This document shows, in pieces, positions 44,091 through 51,847 of a DNA stretch of 64,000 nucleotides (position 1 is the first letter of the stretch; each line of letters starts with the position of its first letter). Source of the DNA: Bacteroidota bacterium (GTDB lineage Bacteria > Bacteroidota > Bacteroidia > Bacteroidales > Dysgonomonadaceae); assembly GCA_023424395.1 (NCBI GenBank), contig JAFADY010000017.1, forward strand, positions 62,001 through 126,000, written 5' to 3'. A program made the translations under genes and the position numbers. Below the pieces are notes generated by a model that made no database searches, had not been told where the DNA came from, and saw only the letters and a list, made by a program, of their open reading frames with translations.

Positions 44091-45452
44091 TCAAAAGCCA
44101 ATTATCGAACTAATTTCATCCAAGCCAACAAGCTCTTGCACTCCCGTCTTCATATCTTTCAACGTAATTCTCCCTTCCTTCATTTCGTTTTCTCCCACAA
44201 GGGCTACGAAGGGAATGTGGTTGCTGTCGGCATACGACATCTGTTTTTTCATCTTCGCTGCTTCGGGATATATTTCGGCGCAGATTCCTTTGCTGCGCAA
44301 TTGAGATAGGATAGGCAGAATATATGATTCTTCTTTGTCTCCGAAATTTACGAACAATATATCGGTGGCGTGTGTGGAGTTTTCGGGGAAGAGGTTGAGT
44401 TGGTTGAGGACATCATAAATGCGGTCAGCACCAAAGGAGATGCCCACGCCCGATACATCGGGAAGTCCGAAAATGCCCGTAAGATTATCGTAACGCCCGC
44501 CACCCGTGATGCTTCCGATTGCGACATCCAACGCTTTTACTTCGATGATGACGCCGGTGTAATAATTGAGTCCGCGGGCGAGTGTGAGGTCGAGTTCCAA
44601 GTTGCAAGCGATGTGCAACAAGTCGATTTTGTTGAGGATAAATTCCAGTTCGTCCACCCCTTTCAGTCCGATTTCGGAAGAGGAGAGAACGGTTTTTAAT
44701 GTCGCGATTTTCTCTCGATTGGTACCGCTGAGCCGAATAATTGGTTGCAGTTTGTCGATGGCGTCTTGCGGAATGTTTTTGCTGAGCAGTTCTTCGTTTA
44801 CCTTCTCCAAGCCAATCTTATCGAGCTTGTCAATCGCCACTGTAATATCGGTAATCTTGTCAGCTTCGCCAATGATTTCGGCAATGCCCGAAAGGATCTT
44901 GCGGTTGTTGAGCTTTACCGATACACGAATGTTCAACCGACGGAACACTTCGTCGATAATCTGCACCAATTCCACTTCGTTGAGCAACGAATCGGAGCCC
45001 ACCACATCGGCATCGCACTGGAAAAACTCGCGATAACGTCCCTTTTGCGGACGGTCGGCACGCCACACGGGTTGTATCTGAAACCGTTTGAAAGGGAACG
45101 ATATTTCGTTGCGGTGCATAACTACGTATCGGGCAAAGGGAACGGTGAGGTCGTATCGCAAACCTTTTTCGGAAATCTTGTTGGCCGTTTTCGCCGAGTT
45201 TGCTTCTGCAACGTCATCTGCGTGCATACTCGACAGGAAATCGCCCGAATTGAGTATTTTAAACAGCAGTTTATCTCCTTCTTCGCCATATTTTCCCATC
45301 AGTGTGGAGAGGTTTTCCATAGCGGGCGTTTCTATTTGGCGAAAGCCATACAAACGATATACATCTTTAATGATGTTGAAAATGTAATTGCGTTTCGCCA
45401 TTTCCTGTGGCGAAAAGTCGCGCGTACCTTTGGGTATGGAGGGTTTTTGCAT
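44091..45452 (-). CDS. hisS: Histidyl-tRNA synthetase
   Basis: Class II synthetase of 453 residues charging tRNA-His. Motif 1 is near GTRDFSPQEM; motif 2 KRFQIQPVWRADRP with GRYREFFQCDADVVG lies near 120-150; the HisA motif LARGLNYYTG is near 293; motif 3 GVGISFGADRIYDVL is near 345. The anticodon-binding domain follows. The last residues, DEISSIIGF, differ from the displaced tail at 42224 (DEIVGEFKK), and the stop lies next to a REP. So the C-terminus was probably reshaped when the REP block arrived; the catalytic parts are intact. Confidence 0.96.
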   Translation of the reverse strand: MQKPSIPKGTRDFSPQEMAKRNYIFNIIKDVYRLYGFRQIETPAMENLSTLMGKYGEEGDKLLFKILNSGDFLSSMHADDVAEANSAKTANKISEKGLRYDLTVPFARYVVMHRNEISFPFKRFQIQPVWRADRPQKGRYREFFQCDADVVGSDSLLNEVELVQIIDEVFRRLNIRVSVKLNNRKILSGIAEIIGEADKITDITVAIDKLDKIGLEKVNEELLSKNIPQDAIDKLQPIIRLSGTNREKIATLKTVLSSSEIGLKGVDELEFILNKIDLLHIACNLELDLTLARGLNYYTGVIIEVKALDVAIGSITGGGRYDNLTGIFGLPDVSGVGISFGADRIYDVLNQLNLFPENSTHATDILFVNFGDKEESYILPILSQLRSKGICAEIYPEAAKMKKQMSYADSNHIPFVALVGENEMKEGRITLKDMKTGVQELVGLDEISSIIGF

Positions 45453-45478
45453 TGTTGTTTGTTTCTTTTATCAGGATG

Positions 45479-45520
45479 CAAAGATAATGTTTTTGGGTTA
45501 CGGCCTATGAATTGTGAGCT
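45479..45520 (-). promoter_or_regulatory. hisS promoter
   Basis: CAAAGATA at 45479-45486 reads TATCTTTG on the minus strand, 27 nt before the hisS start. The surrounding sequence (ATGCAAAGATA, then TTTTGGGTTAC and TATGA) closely resembles that before the beta-barrel gene at 47625-47660. Confidence 0.55.
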
Positions 45521-45565
45521 TAGGATGGTGTAAGATTATCTTTGGGATTAAAAACAATGAATTAT

Positions 45566-46891
45566 CTATTTCTCTTTAATAGCCTTTTCCAATATCTCTA
45601 TAGCTTTACGTGTCGCAAGAGAATTGTCTATCTCAGACTGCATGGTGGATAAAAAACTTGGAATTGTTTCTTTTACTTCTATGTCCGGTATGATACCAAC
45701 TCCGACAAATTCGGTTCCATCGGGATATGTGTCTTTTTTTGTGCAAATCTGTAGTCGGCCTCCACCCGGAAGATCGAAGTAGATGGCATTTCCGGTACTG
45801 CCTCCACTGGGTGTGCCAATAATATATCCGCGCTTCATGCTCCGAAATCCCACACAGAAATCTTCTGCTGACGAGAATGTACCTTCATTGATTAACAATA
45901 CTACCGGCTTAGTAAAGATTTTTTTGTTCATTACCGGAGGATTGTCGTAAGATTTTTGCAAATACCATTCTTTAGGGTAGTTCCACGATGCATTAGCCGG
46001 ATTGTAAAGCGGGGTACTCCAATCCGACATTTTGAAAGGCTTGGATGTTAAGTGAGATAAAATATATTTGGAATAACTGGAATTGCCCCCTGCATTGTCT
46101 CTTATATCAATGATTAAGGCATCAAGATGACCTAATTTTTCGTAGATCGAATCAAACTGTTTAATATAATTGTCTCCCAAAAAGGAGTTTATTTTTAAAA
46201 GACCTATATTATCTTTTATTTCGCTGAAATTGAATAAAGGCTTTGAATAAAAGTTTTTATCCGACATGGAATGGTTGATAGAACGCGTAAATGTATTATT
46301 CTTTTCGTCTTTGAATGTGAGCCGAATTTCTTCCGAATTTTTACCTCTCGTTGCTTCTCTTCCATAGGCATTACGATTCAGCCATTGTTCGGTGGAAGAA
46401 TTAAGATAAGGTTTGATGTTTTTAGAAACATATTCATATGTATCTATGTCGTTTATTCGGATAACCTCCAACCCTTTTTTAATTCCTTTTTGTTCTAAGG
46501 TATCATTGAGTAGTGCAATGACAATCATTTTTCCTTCAATAAATCTTGTTAGTAGGGGAATAGTTGACCAATTTTCCCATAAATCATTTCTGGTCCAATT
46601 AAAATTAACTGAAGAATGACCGTCTTTCAAAGTGGCGATAAATCGTTGTAATTCTCTGAAATACTCAAAATCCGTTTTTGTTGCAAGAACAACAGGAATA
46701 CTTGCCTGATACAAACTATCCCAATCAAAAGACAGTTTGTCAAAATAGGCAAAATTGTATTTTACTTCCGACCAACATTTAGATAATCCGACAATTTTTT
46801 CTACGTCGGAAAGGTTCTTTTTAGAGTTCTCCTGACCGTAGATACAGTATGCCATTATACTGCAAACCACAAAGCAAATTAATTTTTTCAT
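45566..46891 (-). CDS. S41 family peptidase (C-terminal processing type)
   Basis: 441 residues, secreted (signal peptide to about residue 19, CIYGQ). It has an N-terminal helical domain, a PDZ-like region (about 120-165) and the S41 domain with DALIIDIRDNAGGN near 250, PVVLLINEGTFSSAEDF near 325-342 (nucleophile Ser in TFSSAEDF) and GYIIGTPSGGSTGN near 350. Likely a periplasmic or surface tail-specific protease. A TATCTTTG -7 element lies at 46921-46914. Confidence 0.9.
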   Translation of the reverse strand: MKKLICFVVCSIMAYCIYGQENSKKNLSDVEKIVGLSKCWSEVKYNFAYFDKLSFDWDSLYQASIPVVLATKTDFEYFRELQRFIATLKDGHSSVNFNWTRNDLWENWSTIPLLTRFIEGKMIVIALLNDTLEQKGIKKGLEVIRINDIDTYEYVSKNIKPYLNSSTEQWLNRNAYGREATRGKNSEEIRLTFKDEKNNTFTRSINHSMSDKNFYSKPLFNFSEIKDNIGLLKINSFLGDNYIKQFDSIYEKLGHLDALIIDIRDNAGGNSSYSKYILSHLTSKPFKMSDWSTPLYNPANASWNYPKEWYLQKSYDNPPVMNKKIFTKPVVLLINEGTFSSAEDFCVGFRSMKRGYIIGTPSGGSTGNAIYFDLPGGGRLQICTKKDTYPDGTEFVGVGIIPDIEVKETIPSFLSTMQSEIDNSLATRKAIEILEKAIKEK

Positions 46892-47026
46892 CGATTTTAA
46901 TTTTTATGAGATGCAAAGATAGTGAAAAGTTGTGAAGTTATGAGATTGAAGTAGACGCTCAGCCTGCGCCTCTTTGGTACGAATTTTTAACTTGCGCGAA
47001 GAGTGAGTCAGATAAAAGTCAAGTTT

Positions 47027-47589
47027 TTATAAAGTGACTCCAAATTTTATCATTCCTCCACTGATAACACCTCCTTCATCCCGGCCACCGGTAACAAAAA
47101 TTTTTCCACCGATTAAGAACCTTGAACTGATTCGATATTCATTTTCAATCATCACACTAAATCCGTTCACAAAACGTGTCATATAATTATAATCGGGATT
47201 GTAACCTCCTTTAGTGTATCCGGATTGTCTGCTAAAGGGTAATAAGACGCTGTTTCGTTGATTAAAGTATAGCCTGCTCCAATTTTGAAATTATTTCTTC
47301 TATTATTTCTAAAAGGAGAAACAAATAAGTTCAAACTCCCTAATAAATAATCGTTGTGGCTATACTTATGATCTGCCAAATTTCTGCCTATGCCTACAAG
47401 CGCCGATGTTGAAAAGTAGCTGTTAATTTTGTAGGTTAATTCATTTTCAAAACACAAAGCCATTTTATCTCCACTTCCCATAAACCCTAAACCCGTTCCG
47501 AATTTAACATCGAATTTATTCGAATAATCTTGTGCGTTTATATTGGTTATTAGAATGATTAAGCTTATTGTTAAAATAATTCGTTTCAT
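47027..47589 (-). pseudogene. Small outer-membrane beta-barrel-like protein, frameshifted
   Basis: From ATG 47589 (minus): signal peptide ending NINAQ, then FDVKFGTGLGFMGSGDKMAL, YKINSYFSTSALVGIG, LGSLNLFVSPFRNN and NFKIGAGYTLINETA. The frame soon runs to a stop at 47179. In the neighbouring frame a good barrel end continues: GYTKGGYNPDYNYMTRFV, SVMIENEYRISSRFLIGGKI, and GGVISGGMIKFGVTL with a stop at 47027. A single-base loss near 47225-47265 would explain it, giving about 187 residues. Family not recognised beyond barrel-like strands. Confidence 0.7.
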
Positions 47590-47626
47590 ATTAAGTGTTG
47601 TTTTATGTAAGTGATTGGTTGAGATG

Positions 47627-47660
47627 CAAAGATAGTGAATTTTGGGTTACAGAGTATGAG
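47627..47660 (-). promoter_or_regulatory. Promoter of the frameshifted beta-barrel gene
   Basis: CAAAGATA at 47627-47634 reads TATCTTTG on the minus strand, 38 nt before the start. It is embedded in a segment shared with the hisS promoter region. Confidence 0.5.
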
Positions 47661-47779
47661 TAATAATAGCTTGTTAAAGCCTACTTGAAAATCTACAAAA
47701 ATTTCTTCTTCTCCGTCATAACTTTTTATACACAATTCTTGTTATAAGTATTATTAAAAATATTCGTAAAAAGAACAGT

Positions 47780-49450
47780 ATGACTACATTTCCCGAAAAA
47801 GTACAAAATTATTCCCGCATCATCGGTTTTATGCTCAAATATAGAAACAGCCATGTTTTTAATACCGTAGTGGATAGTGTTTCCGATATGGATGAAGATG
47901 AAAAAGACGAGAGTGAAAAATCGGGAATAACTCCCAAAGATTTTGCGGATGACCTGAAAGAAATGGGACCCGTTTACGTGAAGTTGGGGCAACTCCTATC
48001 CACACGTCCCGATTTATTACCCGATGAATATTTGGAAGAACTGTCGAATTTGCAGGATGATGTGGAACCCATCGAGTATAAAGAAGTGGAAAGGTTGATA
48101 GAAGAAGAATTGGGTGTGAGAATTTCCAAAGCTTTCAAGACTTTTGATGCAGAACCTTTAGCCAGCGCCTCCATTGGGCAAGTGCATAAAGCGGAATTGC
48201 ACTCGGGTAGAAAAGTAGCCGTAAAGGTACAGCGTCCCGGTATTAAAAAACAGTTCACGGAAGAATTAGAAGCCTTGAAAAGTATGGTTGACATGGCTGT
48301 TAAGTACACAAAAACAGCCGATAAATATGCTATGGACGACGTATTGGACGAACTAAGCCATATGTTGATGAACGAACTGGATTATAAAATGGAGGCTCAA
48401 AATTTAGTTGTTTTGGGAGAAAACCTCAATGAATATAAGCATCTTATCGTCCCTCAGCCTGTTCCGGAATATTGCAGCCCAAAAGTTCTAACCATGGATT
48501 ATATTGAAGGAAAAAAAGTTACGAAGGTATCACCTTTTACCCGAACGGAAACCAATTTCACGCCTTTAATTGATGAGTTGGTAAAATCGTATTTGCAACA
48601 GGTGGTTATTGATGGCTTTGCCCATGCCGATCCGCATCCCGGAAATATACATCTTACCCCCGACAATAAAATAGCGCTGATGGATTTAGGCATGGTGGCA
48701 AAATTCAGCGATAAATTAAAAGATCAGATGTTGCATTTGCTCCTTGCTATAAGTGAAATGTCGGGCGATGAGATCGTGAAGATCTTGCTGGAAATGAGTG
48801 AATACGACGAAAGCGCCAACATCGATGATTTCAGGAAAGATGTTAACAGGTTGGTTTTGGATAACCAAATAAGCATTGCTAAGGATCTGAAAACAGGCCG
48901 CCTACTTATTCATATGAATAGAATGGCCGCAGAACGTAATATAAAAATTGCCGTAGAGCTTAACCTGCTTGGCAAGATATTGTTAAACATCGACCAGATA
49001 ATAGCATCGTTAACTCCCGATTACGATTTTCAAAAGGCCATAAACGAAAACGCCGAACGGCTGATGACGCAGAAAATGACGCGTGAATTGAAGCCCGAAA
49101 ATATGTTCAAGATGCTGTTGGAAGCCAAAAAACTTGGTGAAAATTTACCCGAAAGGTTAAACAAGATTTCTCAAAAACTGGCAGACAATGAGTTTGAAAT
49201 TAAAGTGAACGCAATCGATGAAAAACGCTTCACCGATGGTTTTCAGAAAGTGGCTAACCGAATTACGGTGGGTTTAATTATTACGGCGCTTATTCTTGCC
49301 GCCGCATTGCTCATGCGCGTTCCCACAAGTTTTACCATTCTCGGATATCCCGGGTTGCCGCTTATTTTCTTTGTAGTGGCTGCCGGGGCAGGAATTTGGT
49401 TGGTTTACAATATAATGTCGAAGGACGAATATTTTCGAAAAAAGAAATAA
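47780..49450 (+). CDS. ABC1/UbiB-family atypical kinase
   Basis: 556 residues: N-terminal KxGQ motif in GPVYVKLGQLLSTRPDLLP near 56-74, Ala-rich loop ASASIGQVHKAEL near 128-140, the ATP Lys in KVAVKVQRPG near 146, catalytic HADPHPGNIHL near 279-289 and LMDLGMVAKF near 296. Two C-terminal membrane helices lie at about 495-550. The KxGQ and A-rich loop are the hallmarks of UbiB/AarF/COQ8 ATPases, which support quinone biosynthesis or lipid homeostasis. Intact, normal length. Confidence 0.94.
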   Translation: MTTFPEKVQNYSRIIGFMLKYRNSHVFNTVVDSVSDMDEDEKDESEKSGITPKDFADDLKEMGPVYVKLGQLLSTRPDLLPDEYLEELSNLQDDVEPIEYKEVERLIEEELGVRISKAFKTFDAEPLASASIGQVHKAELHSGRKVAVKVQRPGIKKQFTEELEALKSMVDMAVKYTKTADKYAMDDVLDELSHMLMNELDYKMEAQNLVVLGENLNEYKHLIVPQPVPEYCSPKVLTMDYIEGKKVTKVSPFTRTETNFTPLIDELVKSYLQQVVIDGFAHADPHPGNIHLTPDNKIALMDLGMVAKFSDKLKDQMLHLLLAISEMSGDEIVKILLEMSEYDESANIDDFRKDVNRLVLDNQISIAKDLKTGRLLIHMNRMAAERNIKIAVELNLLGKILLNIDQIIASLTPDYDFQKAINENAERLMTQKMTRELKPENMFKMLLEAKKLGENLPERLNKISQKLADNEFEIKVNAIDEKRFTDGFQKVANRITVGLIITALILAAALLMRVPTSFTILGYPGLPLIFFVVAAGAGIWLVYNIMSKDEYFRKKK

Positions 49451-49459
49451 ACACACAAT

Positions 49460-49498
49460 AACTGAAGTTGTTTGAAGCAAAAGTTGCAAACTTGCGCT
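49460..49498 (+). repeat. REP remnant with part of the module right end
   Basis: AACTGAAGTTGTTTGA, then a REP copy at 49476-49498 (arms AGCAAAAGTT and AACTTGCGCT), corresponding to the right end of the modules at 42421-44088. It overlaps the stop of the 73-codon ORF on the minus strand by 2 nt. Confidence 0.65.
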
Positions 49499-49718
49499 AA
49501 GTGTTTTTCCAAGATTTTCTATCGTATAAATTCTGAAACGGAGAAAGTTTCAACAATTCAATCTGTTTTTCTATATGTAATTTAAGCTTTTGAGAATAGC
49601 TTTTCTCGTTACAAATTCTTTCATTGTAACTTTTAATGATCTCTTTTCTTTTTTCATCATTCGCTTTGGTATCAAACTTTTGAAAAGGATTGTGGATAAT
49701 GAGGCCTGATTTGTCCAT
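49497..49718 (-). CDS. Small hypothetical protein ending at a REP remnant
   Basis: 73 residues, strongly basic and helical (KRKEIIKSYNERICNEKSY, KLKLHIEKQIELLKLSPF), no signal peptide. The stop codon lies at the REP remnant, so the 3' end may have been altered by it. It starts 17 nt after the zinc-ribbon frame on the same strand, suggesting a former two-gene unit. Not recognised. Confidence 0.45.
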   Translation of the reverse strand: MDKSGLIIHNPFQKFDTKANDEKRKEIIKSYNERICNEKSYSQKLKLHIEKQIELLKLSPFQNLYDRKSWKNT

Positions 49719-49735
49719 AGATTGTAACGATGTAT

Positions 49736-50035
49736 TTACTCTTTCGGATTTTTCAAAACATCAAAAATAGAAAGAGACATTGTCATTATGATGAATAAGA
49801 TGATAAAACCCAATAAATTATACAAGTTGAAATTCGCAAAAGTAACTGTTTTATAAAAAAGAATTGCCCATATTATGTATACCAATAATCTACCAATTAG
49901 TGCTTGAATAGGATTGAATGTTAAGTATTTATCACAATTGGGGCAATTCCATCTCGACCACCAAGACTTAAAATATGTGCATTTTATATATTGAACAATA
50001 TTGTATTTATAACCACAATTTGGACATGTTCTGAA
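49736..50035 (-). pseudogene. Zinc-ribbon membrane protein without a start codon
   Basis: An open minus-strand frame after TAA 50036-50038 reads FRTCPNCGYKYNIVQYIKC, TYFKSWWSRWNCPNCDKYL, TFNPIQALIGRLLVYIIWAI and TVTFANFNLYNLLGFIILFI, ending NPKE at 49736. It has two CxxC pairs (zinc ribbon) and two membrane helices, about 98 residues. No ATG, GTG or TTG precedes the first CPNC in frame, so the 5' end is lost or shifted. Resembles small zinc-ribbon membrane proteins; family not named. Confidence 0.6.
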
Positions 50036-50082
50036 TTATTGAAAAATATATTTGTTTATTTACAATAAGATAGTTAGTTCAA

Positions 50083-51678
50083 TTAATTACTACACACATT
50101 CAGCGCTTTTTCCATAATTTCGACGGTTACGGGTGTTTCGCCCGATATTTCGCCATCGACAACCAGTTTCTGTACGGGCGAAGTTTCCAATCGGAAGGTT
50201 TTTCCGCGAAAATGTTTTACAAATTCACTGTCTGCGGAGGGCTTCTCTTTTAACAACTGCACCAAGGTTTCGGCGGCCTGCAATTTACTCTCCACGTTCA
50301 CGATAACGGTGGCATCCAACATGCCGTCGTCGGGAGCGGGTTCTTCGCCGCCCTGCGCAAAAATGGATGTTTTGGGAGCGGCGTTGGCAATGGTCACGCT
50401 TCCGGTTTTGAAAGTGTGCGTTTCGCCGTCAACGGTGAGTCTGACTTCGAACAAATCGGCATTCTGCACTTCGCGAAGCCCGGCAATAATGTATCCGAAA
50501 GCGCCCCATTCGTCTTTGAGCTCGCCCTCGGCCTCTTCCGTCATGCCACGCTCTATGCCGGCTCCGGCCAACAACAGCATATAGTAATCGTTGGCTTTGG
50601 CTATATCTATTTTTTGAGTTTTGCCCGAAGTGATGACCGTGCAAGCGGTTTCTATGGGTTTCAGCCGGATATCGCCGCCGTAAAGCGACGAAGCGAGCGC
50701 GTTGCCCGTTCCCAGAGGAATGATGCCTAACAAAGCGTCGGTATTCACCAGCGCTTGCGCTACTTGCGTAACGGTGCCGTCGCCGCCGGCGGCCACCAGA
50801 AACTTCTTGCCGTTGTTTACCAACTGTTGGGCAATGTCTTTGGCCGAACTTTCTTCGGATGTTTCATGAAAGGTGAGTTGGAAAAAGCTTTCGAGCAATT
50901 CTTTTATTTTAGCGATCTTTTCTTCGCTTGTGCTCCCCGATTTAGGATTGTAGATAATATGCAACTCATCGGATTTCTTTTCCATGGCGATGCCGAAACT
51001 GTTTAAGCTGGCAAATTGCCGTGTGTTGGGCTTTACGTTGGTACGAATTTTTCTGACTTCGTCAATCAAATCCTGATAAGTGGCTTTGGGATCCAGAAAC
51101 TTGAGGTACGCGAGCAATACGGTTACCGATCGTCCTTGTCCCAACGCGCAATGAATTAAAACCTCTTTACCGTCTTTTCGTTGCTGATCGATCCATCGAA
51201 CGGCCATTTCCAACTGGCTTTTGCGCGGACTGTGATGATCCATTACCGGAATGTTAAGATATTCAACTTCTTTTCCCATAAACTGCGTTTCGATGGCGTC
51301 GAACTCAGCGGTTACGTCTAAAACCGCGTTTATAGGGCTTTCTTTCAGTAATTTTAAATCTGTAAATACCAATCGCCTGCTTAGCCATAAGCCGTCGCGA
51401 ATTTCTTGAAGCGGCGGCACGTTATCCTTGGAGCGCGCTACCAAATTAAAAACCGTTGCCCCCAGCAAAACAGGGAACAAAACTATTTTCATGTAAACGG
51501 GCAAACGGCCGCCCTTGTTTTTCCTGAGCATTTCGCCGAAATCTCTTAAATAGGCTATCGCGTAGTAGAGCGACGAGAGCGCTATCCAAATTAAAACGAC
51601 CTGTACAAGAAACGGAGTAAAGAAACTTACTACGGCAACCAATGCCGAAAAAATCAGGTAAATGTATCCTCTGTTCAT
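50083..51678 (-). CDS. Fused dual-specificity phosphatase and diacylglycerol-kinase-type lipid kinase
   Basis: 531 residues in three parts: N-terminal membrane helices (about 1-80); a dual-specificity/tyrosine phosphatase domain (about 85-230) with the P-loop HCALGQGRS (HCx5RS) near 172-180; and a DAGK/YegS/sphingosine-kinase-type domain (about 235-530) with IIYNPKSGS, VAAGGDGTVTQVAQAL near 295 and LGTGNALASSLYG near 325. It probably acts on a membrane lipid phosphate: the two halves can add and remove phosphate. The true substrate is unknown. Confidence 0.92.
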   Translation of the reverse strand: MNRGYIYLIFSALVAVVSFFTPFLVQVVLIWIALSSLYYAIAYLRDFGEMLRKNKGGRLPVYMKIVLFPVLLGATVFNLVARSKDNVPPLQEIRDGLWLSRRLVFTDLKLLKESPINAVLDVTAEFDAIETQFMGKEVEYLNIPVMDHHSPRKSQLEMAVRWIDQQRKDGKEVLIHCALGQGRSVTVLLAYLKFLDPKATYQDLIDEVRKIRTNVKPNTRQFASLNSFGIAMEKKSDELHIIYNPKSGSTSEEKIAKIKELLESFFQLTFHETSEESSAKDIAQQLVNNGKKFLVAAGGDGTVTQVAQALVNTDALLGIIPLGTGNALASSLYGGDIRLKPIETACTVITSGKTQKIDIAKANDYYMLLLAGAGIERGMTEEAEGELKDEWGAFGYIIAGLREVQNADLFEVRLTVDGETHTFKTGSVTIANAAPKTSIFAQGGEEPAPDDGMLDATVIVNVESKLQAAETLVQLLKEKPSADSEFVKHFRGKTFRLETSPVQKLVVDGEISGETPVTVEIMEKALNVCSN

Positions 51679-51777
51679 GGAGAGTTATATTTGTTTGAAC
51701 GCTAACCGAGTAAACTTATAGAATAAACAGTTTTCGGGTGTGCAAAGTTCAGTTTGAGGGTTGAGAGGTTTGGATGA

Positions 51778-51816
51778 TAAAAAAACGCACTACAGTAAAT
51801 CTGCAATGCGCTTTTG
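51778..51816 (-). terminator. Terminator after the PhoH gene
   Basis: Minus strand: AAAAGCGCATTGCAG/CTGTAGTGCGTTTTT stem with a 5-nt loop and a T run, 32 nt past the PhoH stop. Confidence 0.82.
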
Positions 51817-51847
51817 TCTCTACGTCTGTGTTCTTTGTTCTAACAAT

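Noticed and set aside
46977..46999. Possible REP copy upstream of the S41 gene
   Set aside because: Only the right arm AACTTGCGC is well matched; too diverged to call.
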